Positions 22,900 to 34,163 of a stretch of DNA of 64,000 nt are shown one piece after another; positions within the stretch are counted from its first letter, which is position 1; the number at the start of each line of letters is the position of its first letter. A model generated the notes under the pieces. It made no database searches and was not told where the DNA came from. It was given only the letters and a program-made list of their open reading frames with translations. Position numbers and translations under genes: made by a program. Source of the stretch: Streptomyces umbrinus (lineage in GTDB: Bacteria > Actinomycetota > Actinomycetes > Streptomycetales > Streptomycetaceae); assembly GCF_030817415.1 (NCBI RefSeq), contig NZ_JAUSZI010000002.1:8618001-8682000 (forward strand), given 5' to 3'.

Positions 22900-25830
22900 G
22901 TGGAGTTCGTCGGGCGAGCGGACAGCCTCGCGCTCCTCGAGGCGGCCCGCGAGCGCGCCCGCGCGGGGCACCCTCAACGCGTACTCGTCGAGGGCCCGGC
23001 CGGCATCGGCAAGACCGCCCTCGTACGCCGCTTCCTGCGCGGCGGCACACATGTGCTGTACGGGGCGGGGGAGGAGGCCGAGTCGGAGCTGGCCTTCGGA
23101 GTACTGGATCAACTGCTGGGCCGGGACGGCACCGGTGACGGCAGTGGCCCCGGGGGCGGAGACGGGGCCGGAGGCGGGGCCGGTGGTGCGGCCGGCGGCG
23201 GGCGCTGGGCGGACGCGCACGCGGCCGGGGCGGCTCTGCTGGAGGCACTGGACGAGGCACAGGGAGCGGGCGCCGGCCCGGGTTCCGACGACCGGCCCGC
23301 GCGTGGCCCCGACGCCCCGAGCGCCCCTGCCTCGGGCACCCCCACCCCCGGCACTCCCGTCCCCAACACCCCGGACACTCCCATCGCCCTCGTCCTCGAC
23401 GACGCCCAATGGGTGGATCATCTCTCCCTCCAGGCCCTCGCCTTCGCCGTGCGCCGACTGCGGGCCGATCGCGTGCTCGTTCTCGTCGTCGTGCGGGACG
23501 CCGAGGACACGCGGCTGGCAGAGGGGCTGCGGAGGCTGTTCACGGCGGACGACGCCGTGCGCGTACGGCTCGACGGCCTCGGGCCCGCCGAACTGGCCGA
23601 ACTCGGCGGAGGACTGGGCGTGCAGGGACTCACCGCGCGGGTCGCCGCACGGCTGCACGCGCACACCGCGGGCAACCCCCTCCATGCGAAGGCCCTCCTG
23701 GAACAGGAAGGAACCGGACTCCTGGAGGCGCTCGGCGAGCCCGATGTGACACCGCCCGCCCCCAAGTCGTTCACCGCCCTCGTGCTGGCGAAGCTCGCCG
23801 CCTGCTCGCCGGCCGCCGACGCCCTGGTCTGCGCGGCCGCGGTACTCGGCGCACACTGCGCGCCGGCCGACGCCTGGGAGGTCGCGGGCGCGGACCTGCT
23901 CGACGAGGAACGCCGGGCCACCGACGTCCTCACCGCACTCGAAGAGGCCGTCCACACGGGCCTGTTGACCGAGGCCCCGGGCGATCCGCTGATCCGCTTC
24001 CCGCACCCCCTCGTACACGCCGCCGTCTACCACCAGCTCGGCCCCTCCCGCCGCGCCGCCCTGCACCTGAGCGCCGCCCGCACCGTCCGGGACCAGGCGC
24101 ACCGGCTGCGCCACCGGGCGCTCGCCGCGGTCGGCCCGGATCCGGAACTGGCCGCCGAACTCGCCGCCCTGGGACGGAAGTTCGCCGCCGAAGGCGCCTG
24201 GGCGAACGCGGCCGGACAGCTGACGGCCGCCGCGCGGCTCTGCCCGGACCCGGCGGTGTACGAGCAGTACACCCTCGAAGCCGTCGAGTGCTCGCTGCTC
24301 GCCGGAGACGTACCGGACATGGGTGAAGTCGCCCAGCGGATCGCGCAGTTCACCCCCGGCGGCTGGCGCAGCTATCTCCTGGGCAGGCTCAGCCTGTACG
24401 ACCTGGACCGGGCCGAGGCGTTGCTCACGGACGCGTGGCACCGGTGCGACCCGGCGGCCGAACCCGTCCTCGGGGCACGTATCGCGGGCCAGTTCGCCGC
24501 GCTGCACGGCAGCATGTCGCACGGTGCCGAGATGGCCGAGTGGGCCGACCTCGCGATCCGCCTCGCACCCGACGACACGGCCACCGACATGATCCGGGTC
24601 CTGCGCCTCAACGGCCTCGCCATGAGCGGCCGGGCTCCGCAGACGCTCGCCGCACTCGCCCCGCTGCCCGACCCGGCGCTCGCCACCCCCGCCCAGCTGG
24701 AGGAACTCCTCGGCCGCGGCACCCTGCGCGAGTGGACCGGCGACCTCACCGGCGCCGTACGGGACCTGGGCGGGGTCTTCGGAGCCTGCCACGGGCGCGC
24801 CGCCTCCTTCCGGGTGGTCGCCGCGACCGCGCTCGCCTCCGCCGAGTACCGCGCGGGCCGCTGGGACGACGCGATCGTCCACACCGACCTCGCGCTGTCC
24901 CTGGCCGCCGACACCGACCAGCCGCACATCGCCCTGTACTGCAGGATGCTCGCCGCCCAGGTGCACGCGGTGCGGGGCGCGTTCGCCAAGGCACAGGCAC
25001 ACGCGCGCGTGGCCCGCGTCTACGCGGCCGGCGGCCATGTGAACCCCACCCTGTGGGCCGCTCTCGCAGAGGCCCACCTCGCCCGCGCCCAGGGCCGGCC
25101 CGAGGAGGTCCTCGCGGCCCTGGGACCCCTGCTCGCGCTCGCCCCGCGCGGCGACCTGGAGGAGCCCGGCACGGTCGCCTGGGCGGACCTGCTCGCCGAG
25201 GCCTGGGCCGCCCTCGGCGACGAGAAGCGCGCCGTCCAGGCCCTCGCCCCGTACGAGGTCCTCGCCACCCAGCGCGGCCACCACGGGGCGCTGCTCGTCG
25301 CGGCCCGGGCCCGCGGCACCCTGGAAGCCGCTCGCGGCGACACCGTGGCCGCCGAGCGCGCCTTCCGCTCCGGCCTCAAGCACGCCGCACACGTCGAGGC
25401 ACCCTTCGACCGCGCGCTGCTGCACCTCGCGTACGGCGGCTTCCTGCGCCGAGCGGGCCGCCGCACCCGCGCGGGCGAGCAGCTGCGCACCGCCCGCGAC
25501 CTCCTCGTACGCCTCGACGCACCGCCCGATCTCGGGCGCTGCGAACGGGAGTTGGCGGCCTGCGGACTCGGTCCCGCCGGGTCCGCCGCCGAGCGGGAGC
25601 CACGGACACGCGGAGCGGCGCTGCTCACGCCCCAGGAACTGGCGGTCGCCCGCCTCGTCACGTCCGGGCTCACCAACCGGCAGGTGGCACGCGAACTCGT
25701 CATCAGCGTCAAGACCGTCGAGTACCACCTCGGCCGGATCTTCCCCAAGCTGGGCGTCGACTCCCGTACGCGGCTCACGGCGATGCTGGCCGCGGACGAG
25801 CCGGTACCGGGGCCCGGACGCGCACCCTAG
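22900..25830 (+). CDS. LuxR-family regulator with AAA ATPase domain (LAL type)
   Basis: 976 aa. N-terminal NTPase: VEFVGRADSL, Walker A VEGPAGIGKTALVRRF (~residues 30-45), Walker B IALVLDDAQWVDH (~165). A long helical (TPR-like) middle ends in a C-terminal LuxR HTH (LLTPQELAVARLVTSGLTNRQVARELVISVKTVEYHLGRIFPKLG). LAL proteins are pathway-specific or nutritional activators, often of sugar, steroid or secondary-metabolite genes. Between the Walker motifs are two low-complexity inserts, one Gly/Ala-rich and one of Pro-Thr repeats, not normal for the family. The start at GTG 22900 follows GGAGG by 8 nt; an ATG at 22864 is possible. Target unknown; it follows the HIP genes in the same direction. 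Confidence 0.9.
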   Translation: MEFVGRADSLALLEAARERARAGHPQRVLVEGPAGIGKTALVRRFLRGGTHVLYGAGEEAESELAFGVLDQLLGRDGTGDGSGPGGGDGAGGGAGGAAGGGRWADAHAAGAALLEALDEAQGAGAGPGSDDRPARGPDAPSAPASGTPTPGTPVPNTPDTPIALVLDDAQWVDHLSLQALAFAVRRLRADRVLVLVVVRDAEDTRLAEGLRRLFTADDAVRVRLDGLGPAELAELGGGLGVQGLTARVAARLHAHTAGNPLHAKALLEQEGTGLLEALGEPDVTPPAPKSFTALVLAKLAACSPAADALVCAAAVLGAHCAPADAWEVAGADLLDEERRATDVLTALEEAVHTGLLTEAPGDPLIRFPHPLVHAAVYHQLGPSRRAALHLSAARTVRDQAHRLRHRALAAVGPDPELAAELAALGRKFAAEGAWANAAGQLTAAARLCPDPAVYEQYTLEAVECSLLAGDVPDMGEVAQRIAQFTPGGWRSYLLGRLSLYDLDRAEALLTDAWHRCDPAAEPVLGARIAGQFAALHGSMSHGAEMAEWADLAIRLAPDDTATDMIRVLRLNGLAMSGRAPQTLAALAPLPDPALATPAQLEELLGRGTLREWTGDLTGAVRDLGGVFGACHGRAASFRVVAATALASAEYRAGRWDDAIVHTDLALSLAADTDQPHIALYCRMLAAQVHAVRGAFAKAQAHARVARVYAAGGHVNPTLWAALAEAHLARAQGRPEEVLAALGPLLALAPRGDLEEPGTVAWADLLAEAWAALGDEKRAVQALAPYEVLATQRGHHGALLVAARARGTLEAARGDTVAAERAFRSGLKHAAHVEAPFDRALLHLAYGGFLRRAGRRTRAGEQLRTARDLLVRLDAPPDLGRCERELAACGLGPAGSAAEREPRTRGAALLTPQELAVARLVTSGLTNRQVARELVISVKTVEYHLGRIFPKLGVDSRTRLTAMLAADEPVPGPGRAP

Positions 25831-25944
25831 GGATTCCCCCGGGGCGCATCCCGGGGCGCCCGGACTCCCCCTGTCCGTACCGTCGGTCGGGCCTTCGCGG
25901 AAACAGTCGCGAAGGGAGCAGTAAGCAACGGGGGATGAACAGAA

Positions 25945-29102
<3,158 letters not shown>

Positions 29103-29120
29103 CCGCTCCGGCCTCGATTT

Positions 29121-29161
29121 TTCGTGACGGCTCGTTGGTTCGTGACGGCTCGTTGGTTCGT
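29121..29161. repeat. 18-bp tandem repeat downstream of the trypsin gene
   Basis: TTCGTGACGGCTCGTTGG occurs twice in tandem (29121-29138, 29139-29156) followed by TTCGT, 18 bp after the protease stop codon. Confidence 0.88.
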
Positions 29162-29350
29162 CCGGCGGGCCGTTTCGGCTTGTCGGGCATAGCCCGGTCC
29201 ATTCCGGCATTCCATACGGCGAACCGCAGATGACGTGCACCAAAGCGAACAGAAATGAATTCGCAACGCGCGCGTCAAAGCGTGGCCGCTGTCCGCGACG
29301 GCAATGCAGGATTGTGCGCAGGAACCGTGCGCGAACAAGGGAAGCCAATA

Positions 29351-30127
29351 ATGGAAATCAGCCGTCGTCGATTTTCCGCGCTGGGTGCGGGAGTCGCAGC
29401 AACCACGCTTTCCGGAGCCCCGGCAGCCCGGGCGGAAACCCCTCCGCGCAAGCCCGCGGTGCGCAATGTCGTACTCGTTCACGGCGCCTACGCCGACGGC
29501 TCCTCCTGGGCGAAGGTCATCCCGCTGCTGCAGGAGGCGGGCATGAACGTCACCGCGGTGCAGAACCCGCTCACCTCGCTCGCCGACGACGTCGCCGCCA
29601 CGAACTTCGCCCTGGCCCGGCAGGACGGGCCCACGGTCCTGGTCGCGCACTCCTACGGAGGCACCGTCATCTCCGAGGCCGGGCTCGCCCCGAACGTCAC
29701 CGGGCTCGTCTACGTCGCCGCCCGCGCCCCGGAAGCCGGCGAGGACTTCGCCGCGCTGTCCGCCAGGTTTCCCACCCCTCCGGTCACCCCCGGGATCATC
29801 TCCTCGGGTGGCTTCAAGTGGATCGGCCGGTCGGCCTTCCTCAAGGATTTCGCCAACGGCGTGCCCAGGAAAGAGGCCCTCGTGCTCTATGCGGCCCAGG
29901 GCCTGCTCTCGACCGCGCCGCCCACCACGAGCGTCGCCGCCTGGCACGAGAAGCCGTCCTGGTACGCGGTCTCGAAGAACGACCGCACCATCAATCCGGA
30001 CCTTGAGCGTTTCATGGCTCAGCGCATGAATGCCACGACCGTCGAGGTCGACTCCGGCCATCTGTCGCTCGTGACGCACCCGAAAGCCATCGCCGGGCTC
30101 ATTCTGCGAGCCGCGGCAAAAGGCTGA
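29351..30127 (+). CDS. Tat-exported alpha/beta hydrolase
   Basis: 258 aa. Tat signal ISRRRFSALGAGVAATTL with processing near ARAE. The mature part is an alpha/beta hydrolase of the esterase/hydroxynitrile-lyase-like group: NVVLVHGAYADGSSW (oxyanion hole), nucleophile Ser in LVAHSYGG, and His in DSGHLSLV near the C-terminus. It begins at ATG 29351 behind AAGGGAAG. Export by Tat suggests it folds in the cytosol before secretion. Substrate unknown, probably small esters. Confidence 0.9.
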   Translation: MEISRRRFSALGAGVAATTLSGAPAARAETPPRKPAVRNVVLVHGAYADGSSWAKVIPLLQEAGMNVTAVQNPLTSLADDVAATNFALARQDGPTVLVAHSYGGTVISEAGLAPNVTGLVYVAARAPEAGEDFAALSARFPTPPVTPGIISSGGFKWIGRSAFLKDFANGVPRKEALVLYAAQGLLSTAPPTTSVAAWHEKPSWYAVSKNDRTINPDLERFMAQRMNATTVEVDSGHLSLVTHPKAIAGLILRAAAKG

Positions 30128-30163
30128 CGCCGGTCCGTCGAATCCGCGTACAAGAGAAGGCCG

Positions 30164-31915
30164 TCACACCTGGGAGAGAAAAGGAGCGGGCCCGGACGCC
30201 TCCTCGAACTCCAGCAGCCATACCTCGTTCACGCCCTCCCGCAGAACAGGTCCGGGGACGTACAGGGATTGTTGCGGGCCGACGGACCAGTAGCGGCCCA
30301 GGTTGAAGCCGTTGATCCACGCGAACCCCCTTGTCCAGCCGGGTAGTTGGAGGCGGGCGTCCCCCGCGCCGCGTAGCGTGACCGTGCCGCGGTACAGGCC
30401 GGGCGCACCGGAATCAGGGAGTGTCCGGAACGGCACCGGCTCCACACCGGCGTCGAACGCGTCGAGACGCAGCGCCCGCGCCCGCACCCCGTGCAGATAC
30501 TGCCGTTCGTGCAGTACGCCGCCGGTGATGCCCTTCGTCTCCCCGGTGCGCGGGCCGTAGTTGACCCGACCCAGCGACTCCACCCACAGGTCCACGCGCG
30601 CGGGACCGGCGACCGGCTCCTTGAGCTGCGGCTCGTCCTCGGTGAGCACTCCGGCCGGCTCTCCGTCGACGTACACCGTCGCCAGGTCCCGCAGGCCGCG
30701 CACGGTCAGCGGATACGGCCGGCGGGGGCCCGGAACGGCGATGGTGTAGCGGACGAGCCCCCGGTCGAGGTCCAGTTCCTCGAAGGTCGGCGGCACGGGC
30801 CGCTCGCTCTCGGGCCCGCCGAGCGCGTCGAGCACGGCGGACAGGGACGCCCATCCGGCCAGGTCCACGGTGGCCGGAGAGCCCAACCGGTCCGGTGCGG
30901 CGGGCAGTTCGGGCAGCGGGCCGTCCGTGTACGCGGCCAGGAGCGACCGGAACCGCCAGAACTTCTCCGTGGGGCGCCCGTACTCGTCGATCGGCGCGTC
31001 GTAGTCGTACGACGTCACGTCCGGCTCCAGCACCCCGTCGTGCAGTGCGCCGCCGCCCCGGTTGGCGCCCGCCCAGCCCGCGAAGTTCGTGCCGCCGTGC
31101 GCCATGTAGAGGTTGACCGAGGCCCCGCACTCCAGGATCTCCCGCAGCGCGTCGGCGGCGTCACCGGGATCGCGTACGACATGCTCGGCGCCCCAGTGGT
31201 CGAACCAGCCGCACCAGAACTCCATGCACATCAGCGGACCCGTCGGCCGGTGCCGGCGCAGCGTCTCGAAGGCCACGCGCGCGTGCGACCCGAAATTCGC
31301 GGTCGCCAGGACGCCGGGCAGGGAGCCGCCGGTGAGCATGTGGTCCTCGGGGCCGTCCGACGTGAAGAGCGGCACGGTCACGCCCCCCTCGCGCAGCAGG
31401 CCGGCGAGCCGGCTCAGATAGACCTGGTCCGAGCCGTAACTCCCGTACTCGTTCTCCACCTGCACCATCAGGACCGGACCGCCCCGGTCGATCTGCCGGG
31501 GCACGATCTCGTGCAGCAGGTGGGCGAACCAGCGCTCCACATGACCCAGGAACCGCTCGTCACGGGTGCGCACGAGCGCGCCCGACTCGCCGGTCAGCCA
31601 GTGCGGCAGCCCGCCGTTCTCCCACTCGGCGCAGATGTACGGACCCGGCCGCACGATCGCCCGCAGCCCTGCCCGCCGGGCCGCGTCCAGGAACCGGCCG
31701 AGCGCCCCGACGTCCCGGAAGGAGCCCGGCCGCGGCTCGTGGAGATTCCACGGGACGTAGGTCTCCACACAGTTGAGGCCCATCGCCCGCAGCATCGCCA
31801 GCCGGTGCCCCCACTGCCCCTCGTGCACCCGGAAGTAGTGCAGCGCCCCCGACAACAGCCGCACCGGCCGCCCGTCCAGCAGAAAATCGGTGTCCCCCAC
31901 CGTGAACTCGGTCAT
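30164..31915 (-). CDS. Beta-galactosidase, glycoside hydrolase family 35
   Basis: 583 aa. TIM barrel with YVPWNLHEP, GPYICAEWENGGLP, the acid/base Glu in MVQVENEYGSYG and the nucleophile Glu in MCMEFWCGWFDHWG. A C-terminal jelly-roll region follows (LQLPGWTRGFAWINGFNLGRYW, GPQQSLYVPGPVLREGVNEVWLLEFE). No signal peptide, so it acts in the cytosol on imported galactosides. It is divergent from the AraC regulator at 32038, the usual arrangement for a sugar-induced hydrolase. Confidence 0.93.
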   Translation of the reverse strand: MTEFTVGDTDFLLDGRPVRLLSGALHYFRVHEGQWGHRLAMLRAMGLNCVETYVPWNLHEPRPGSFRDVGALGRFLDAARRAGLRAIVRPGPYICAEWENGGLPHWLTGESGALVRTRDERFLGHVERWFAHLLHEIVPRQIDRGGPVLMVQVENEYGSYGSDQVYLSRLAGLLREGGVTVPLFTSDGPEDHMLTGGSLPGVLATANFGSHARVAFETLRRHRPTGPLMCMEFWCGWFDHWGAEHVVRDPGDAADALREILECGASVNLYMAHGGTNFAGWAGANRGGGALHDGVLEPDVTSYDYDAPIDEYGRPTEKFWRFRSLLAAYTDGPLPELPAAPDRLGSPATVDLAGWASLSAVLDALGGPESERPVPPTFEELDLDRGLVRYTIAVPGPRRPYPLTVRGLRDLATVYVDGEPAGVLTEDEPQLKEPVAGPARVDLWVESLGRVNYGPRTGETKGITGGVLHERQYLHGVRARALRLDAFDAGVEPVPFRTLPDSGAPGLYRGTVTLRGAGDARLQLPGWTRGFAWINGFNLGRYWSVGPQQSLYVPGPVLREGVNEVWLLEFEEASGPAPFLSQV

Positions 31916-32037
31916 GAGCACCACCCTGACCCCTGGCGGCGACCGGGTCCATGGACAAAGATCAGCGGTGATTGGACGCAGCTGACACCGCCGACGGAGC
32001 GCGGGACGGGCTTGCCGGACAGGTGGGAGGACAGCCG

Positions 32038-32928
32038 ATGTACCACACCTGGATGCGGTTCTTCAGCCCCGGACCCGCCCACCACAAGCTCGGCCTCGTC
32101 TGCCTCGGCGTCGGCCTCCAGTACGGGGCACTGCCCACCGTCGGACCCCGCACCCTCGACCACCACGTGGCCGTCGTGGTCAGCGCGGGACGAGGCTGGT
32201 TCCGTACCGTCGGCGGGGGGTCCACGGCCGTCACCGCGCCCGCCCTGCTCTGGCTCACCCCCGGCGTACCCCACCACTACGCGCCCGACCCCGAGACCGG
32301 CTGGGACGAGGCCTTCGTCGACTTCACCGGGCCCACCGCCGACACGTACACCGAACTCGGCTACATCGAACCGGCCCGGCCCGTCGTCCCCCTCTCCGAC
32401 GCGGGCCCGGCCCGCACCACCGTCGCGCGTATCGCCCGCGCCGCCCGCCTCGGCAACCCCCTGCTGGAGGTCGAGACCAGCGCCGCCGTCCACGAACTCC
32501 TCGTCACCCTGCGCCGCGCCCGCGCCGACACCGCCCCCGACGGCGAACAGGTACTCCAGGCCCTCGCCCGCGACGCCTTCAAGCCGCTCTCCGTCGCCGA
32601 CCACGCCGCCCGCCACGGCATGAGCCCCGCCGAACTGCGCACCGCCGTGCGCCGCGGCGCGGGATGCAGCCCCAAGGACTACCTCCTCGGCATCCGCCTC
32701 GGCCGTGCCAAGGAACTCCTCGCCGCCACCGAACTCCCCGTCGCCGCCGTGGCCAGACGCGTCGGCTACGACGACCCGGCCTACTTCTCCCGCCTGTTCA
32801 CCCGCCGCGTCGGCACGGCACCCGTGCGCTTCCGGGAACAACAGGGACGCACCGTCCCCGGCGGCTGGAGCAACCAGGTCCCCGACCCCGACGATCCGCC
32901 GATGCTCCATTCCCCGGGAACACGATGA
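32038..32928 (+). CDS. AraC-family transcriptional regulator
   Basis: 296 aa from ATG 32038, with GTGGGAGG 7 nt upstream. An N-terminal cupin-like sensing domain (LGVGLQYGALPTVGPRTLDHHVAVVVSAGRGWF, then PALLWLTPGVPHHYAPD) is followed by two C-terminal HTHs (FKPLSVADHAARHGMSPAELRTAVRRGAGCSPKDYLLGIRLGRAKELL, and VAAVARRVGYDDPAYFSRLFTRRVGTAP). Probable activator of the divergent GH35 gene in response to a galactoside. Its 3' end runs into a direct repeat. Confidence 0.9.
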   Translation: MYHTWMRFFSPGPAHHKLGLVCLGVGLQYGALPTVGPRTLDHHVAVVVSAGRGWFRTVGGGSTAVTAPALLWLTPGVPHHYAPDPETGWDEAFVDFTGPTADTYTELGYIEPARPVVPLSDAGPARTTVARIARAARLGNPLLEVETSAAVHELLVTLRRARADTAPDGEQVLQALARDAFKPLSVADHAARHGMSPAELRTAVRRGAGCSPKDYLLGIRLGRAKELLAATELPVAAVARRVGYDDPAYFSRLFTRRVGTAPVRFREQQGRTVPGGWSNQVPDPDDPPMLHSPGTR

Positions 32929-32990
32929 CCGGGACTCCTCGGGACTTCCCCGGGAACACGATGACCCGGATTCCCCGGGACCACGTTGAT
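32912..32990. repeat. Direct repeats at the 3' end of the AraC gene
   Basis: CCCCGGGAACACGATGACC occurs at 32912 and again at 32948 (36-bp period). A degenerate third copy CCCCGGGACCACGTTGATC starts at 32973. The first copy codes for the last AraC residues and its stop. Confidence 0.82.
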
Positions 32991-33037
32991 CGAACGGCCG
33001 CGCACCGCCCGCGGCACGCCACGTAGGGTTGCCCTCC

Positions 33038-33412
33038 ATGACCACCAGCAACACCGGAAACGCGGGCGGCGTCGACCCGGCCGTCCGCGCCGAACTCGCC
33101 CGGCTGCGCGAGAGCATCGACAACATCGACGCGGCCGTCGTCCACATGCTCGCCGAACGCTTCAAGTGCACCCAGCAGGTCGGCCACCTCAAGGCCGCCC
33201 ACCAACTGCCGCCCGCCGACCCGTCCCGAGAGGCCCAGCAGATCGCCCGGCTGCGCAGCCTCGCCGGGAACGCCAGACTCGACCCGGCGTTCGCGGAGAA
33301 GCTCCTCAACTTCATCATCGCCGAGGTGATCCGCCACCACGAGAGCATCGCGGACAGCGCAGGCGGCACGGGCGGCACGGTCGGTACGGGCGGCGCAGGC
33401 AGCCGGGAATGA
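33038..33412 (+). CDS. Chorismate mutase (AroQ type)
   Basis: 124 aa. The all-helical AroQ fold: ELARLRESIDNIDAAVVHMLAERFKCTQQVGHLKAAHQLPPADPSREAQQIARLRSLA, with the conserved Arg (LARLRESID), Lys (HLK) and Asp/Glu positions that bind chorismate, then FAEKLLNFIIAEVIRHHE. It converts chorismate to prephenate for Phe/Tyr synthesis in the cytosol. The tail is glycine/threonine-rich. The ATG at 33038 gives the family-typical start; a TTG nine bases upstream is also possible. Confidence 0.92.
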   Translation: MTTSNTGNAGGVDPAVRAELARLRESIDNIDAAVVHMLAERFKCTQQVGHLKAAHQLPPADPSREAQQIARLRSLAGNARLDPAFAEKLLNFIIAEVIRHHESIADSAGGTGGTVGTGGAGSRE

Positions 33413-33594
33413 GCACAACGGCCCACCGGCGAGCCCCACTTCCCACGCCGATTCTCATGCCGTCGTAGGTCCGCCCTCTCGGCGTGCGCGCCGAAATGAG
33501 GCATCCTGCGTGAGCACTCCTTGTCAGTCCACGAGTACTCCCTGTCGGTCGGTTCGGACATAAGCTTGTCGTCCAAGCGAGGGGACTTCGCTCC

Positions 33595-34068
33595 ATGCCG
33601 CCGGATGCCAAGATCCTCATAGTCGACGACCATGAGGAAACGCTCTACGCCCTGGAAAGCGCCCTGGCCCCGCTCGGCTACCACCTGACGCGGGCCACCA
33701 GCGGCGACGCAGCGCTGAAGGAAGTCCTGCGCGGCCATGTCGGCCTGCTCGTCCTCGACGTACGCATGCCGGGCGTCAGCGGCCTCGACGTCGTCCGCTA
33801 CATGCGCGGCGTGGAACAGACCCAGCGCATCCCGATCATCCTCGTCACCGGCTTCGGCCCCGACGCCGAACTCACCGCCACCGCCTACCACCTGGGCGTC
33901 GCCGACCTCGTCATGAAACCCATAGACCCCTGGGCCCTGCGCACCAAGGTCCGCTACCTGTACGACTCCCACCAGCGCTACCGGTCCCTGGAACGCGAAG
34001 TACGCGAACTCCGCGCCCGGGTGAAGGAACAGCCGCCCGCCGGGCGCTTCGTGGGACCGGGGACGTAA
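33595..34068 (+). CDS. Single-domain response regulator with C-terminal coiled coil
   Basis: 157 aa. A receiver domain with acidic pocket (VDDHEE), phosphoacceptor Asp55 in LLVLDVRMPG, Thr85 and Lys108 in LVMKPIDPW. A charged helical tail follows (YRSLEREVRELRARVKEQ) rather than a DNA-binding domain. It probably works by protein contact, as a phosphate relay or switch. No sensor kinase is adjacent. Confidence 0.92.
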   Translation: MPPDAKILIVDDHEETLYALESALAPLGYHLTRATSGDAALKEVLRGHVGLLVLDVRMPGVSGLDVVRYMRGVEQTQRIPIILVTGFGPDAELTATAYHLGVADLVMKPIDPWALRTKVRYLYDSHQRYRSLEREVRELRARVKEQPPAGRFVGPGT

Positions 34069-34163
34069 CCCCGACCGGTCCGAGGCACAACTCCGACCGC
34101 TCCGGGGGCGCAGCCCCGCCCGGACCAGGCCACCCCTGTGCCGGGCCACGCCCATCAGGCAGC

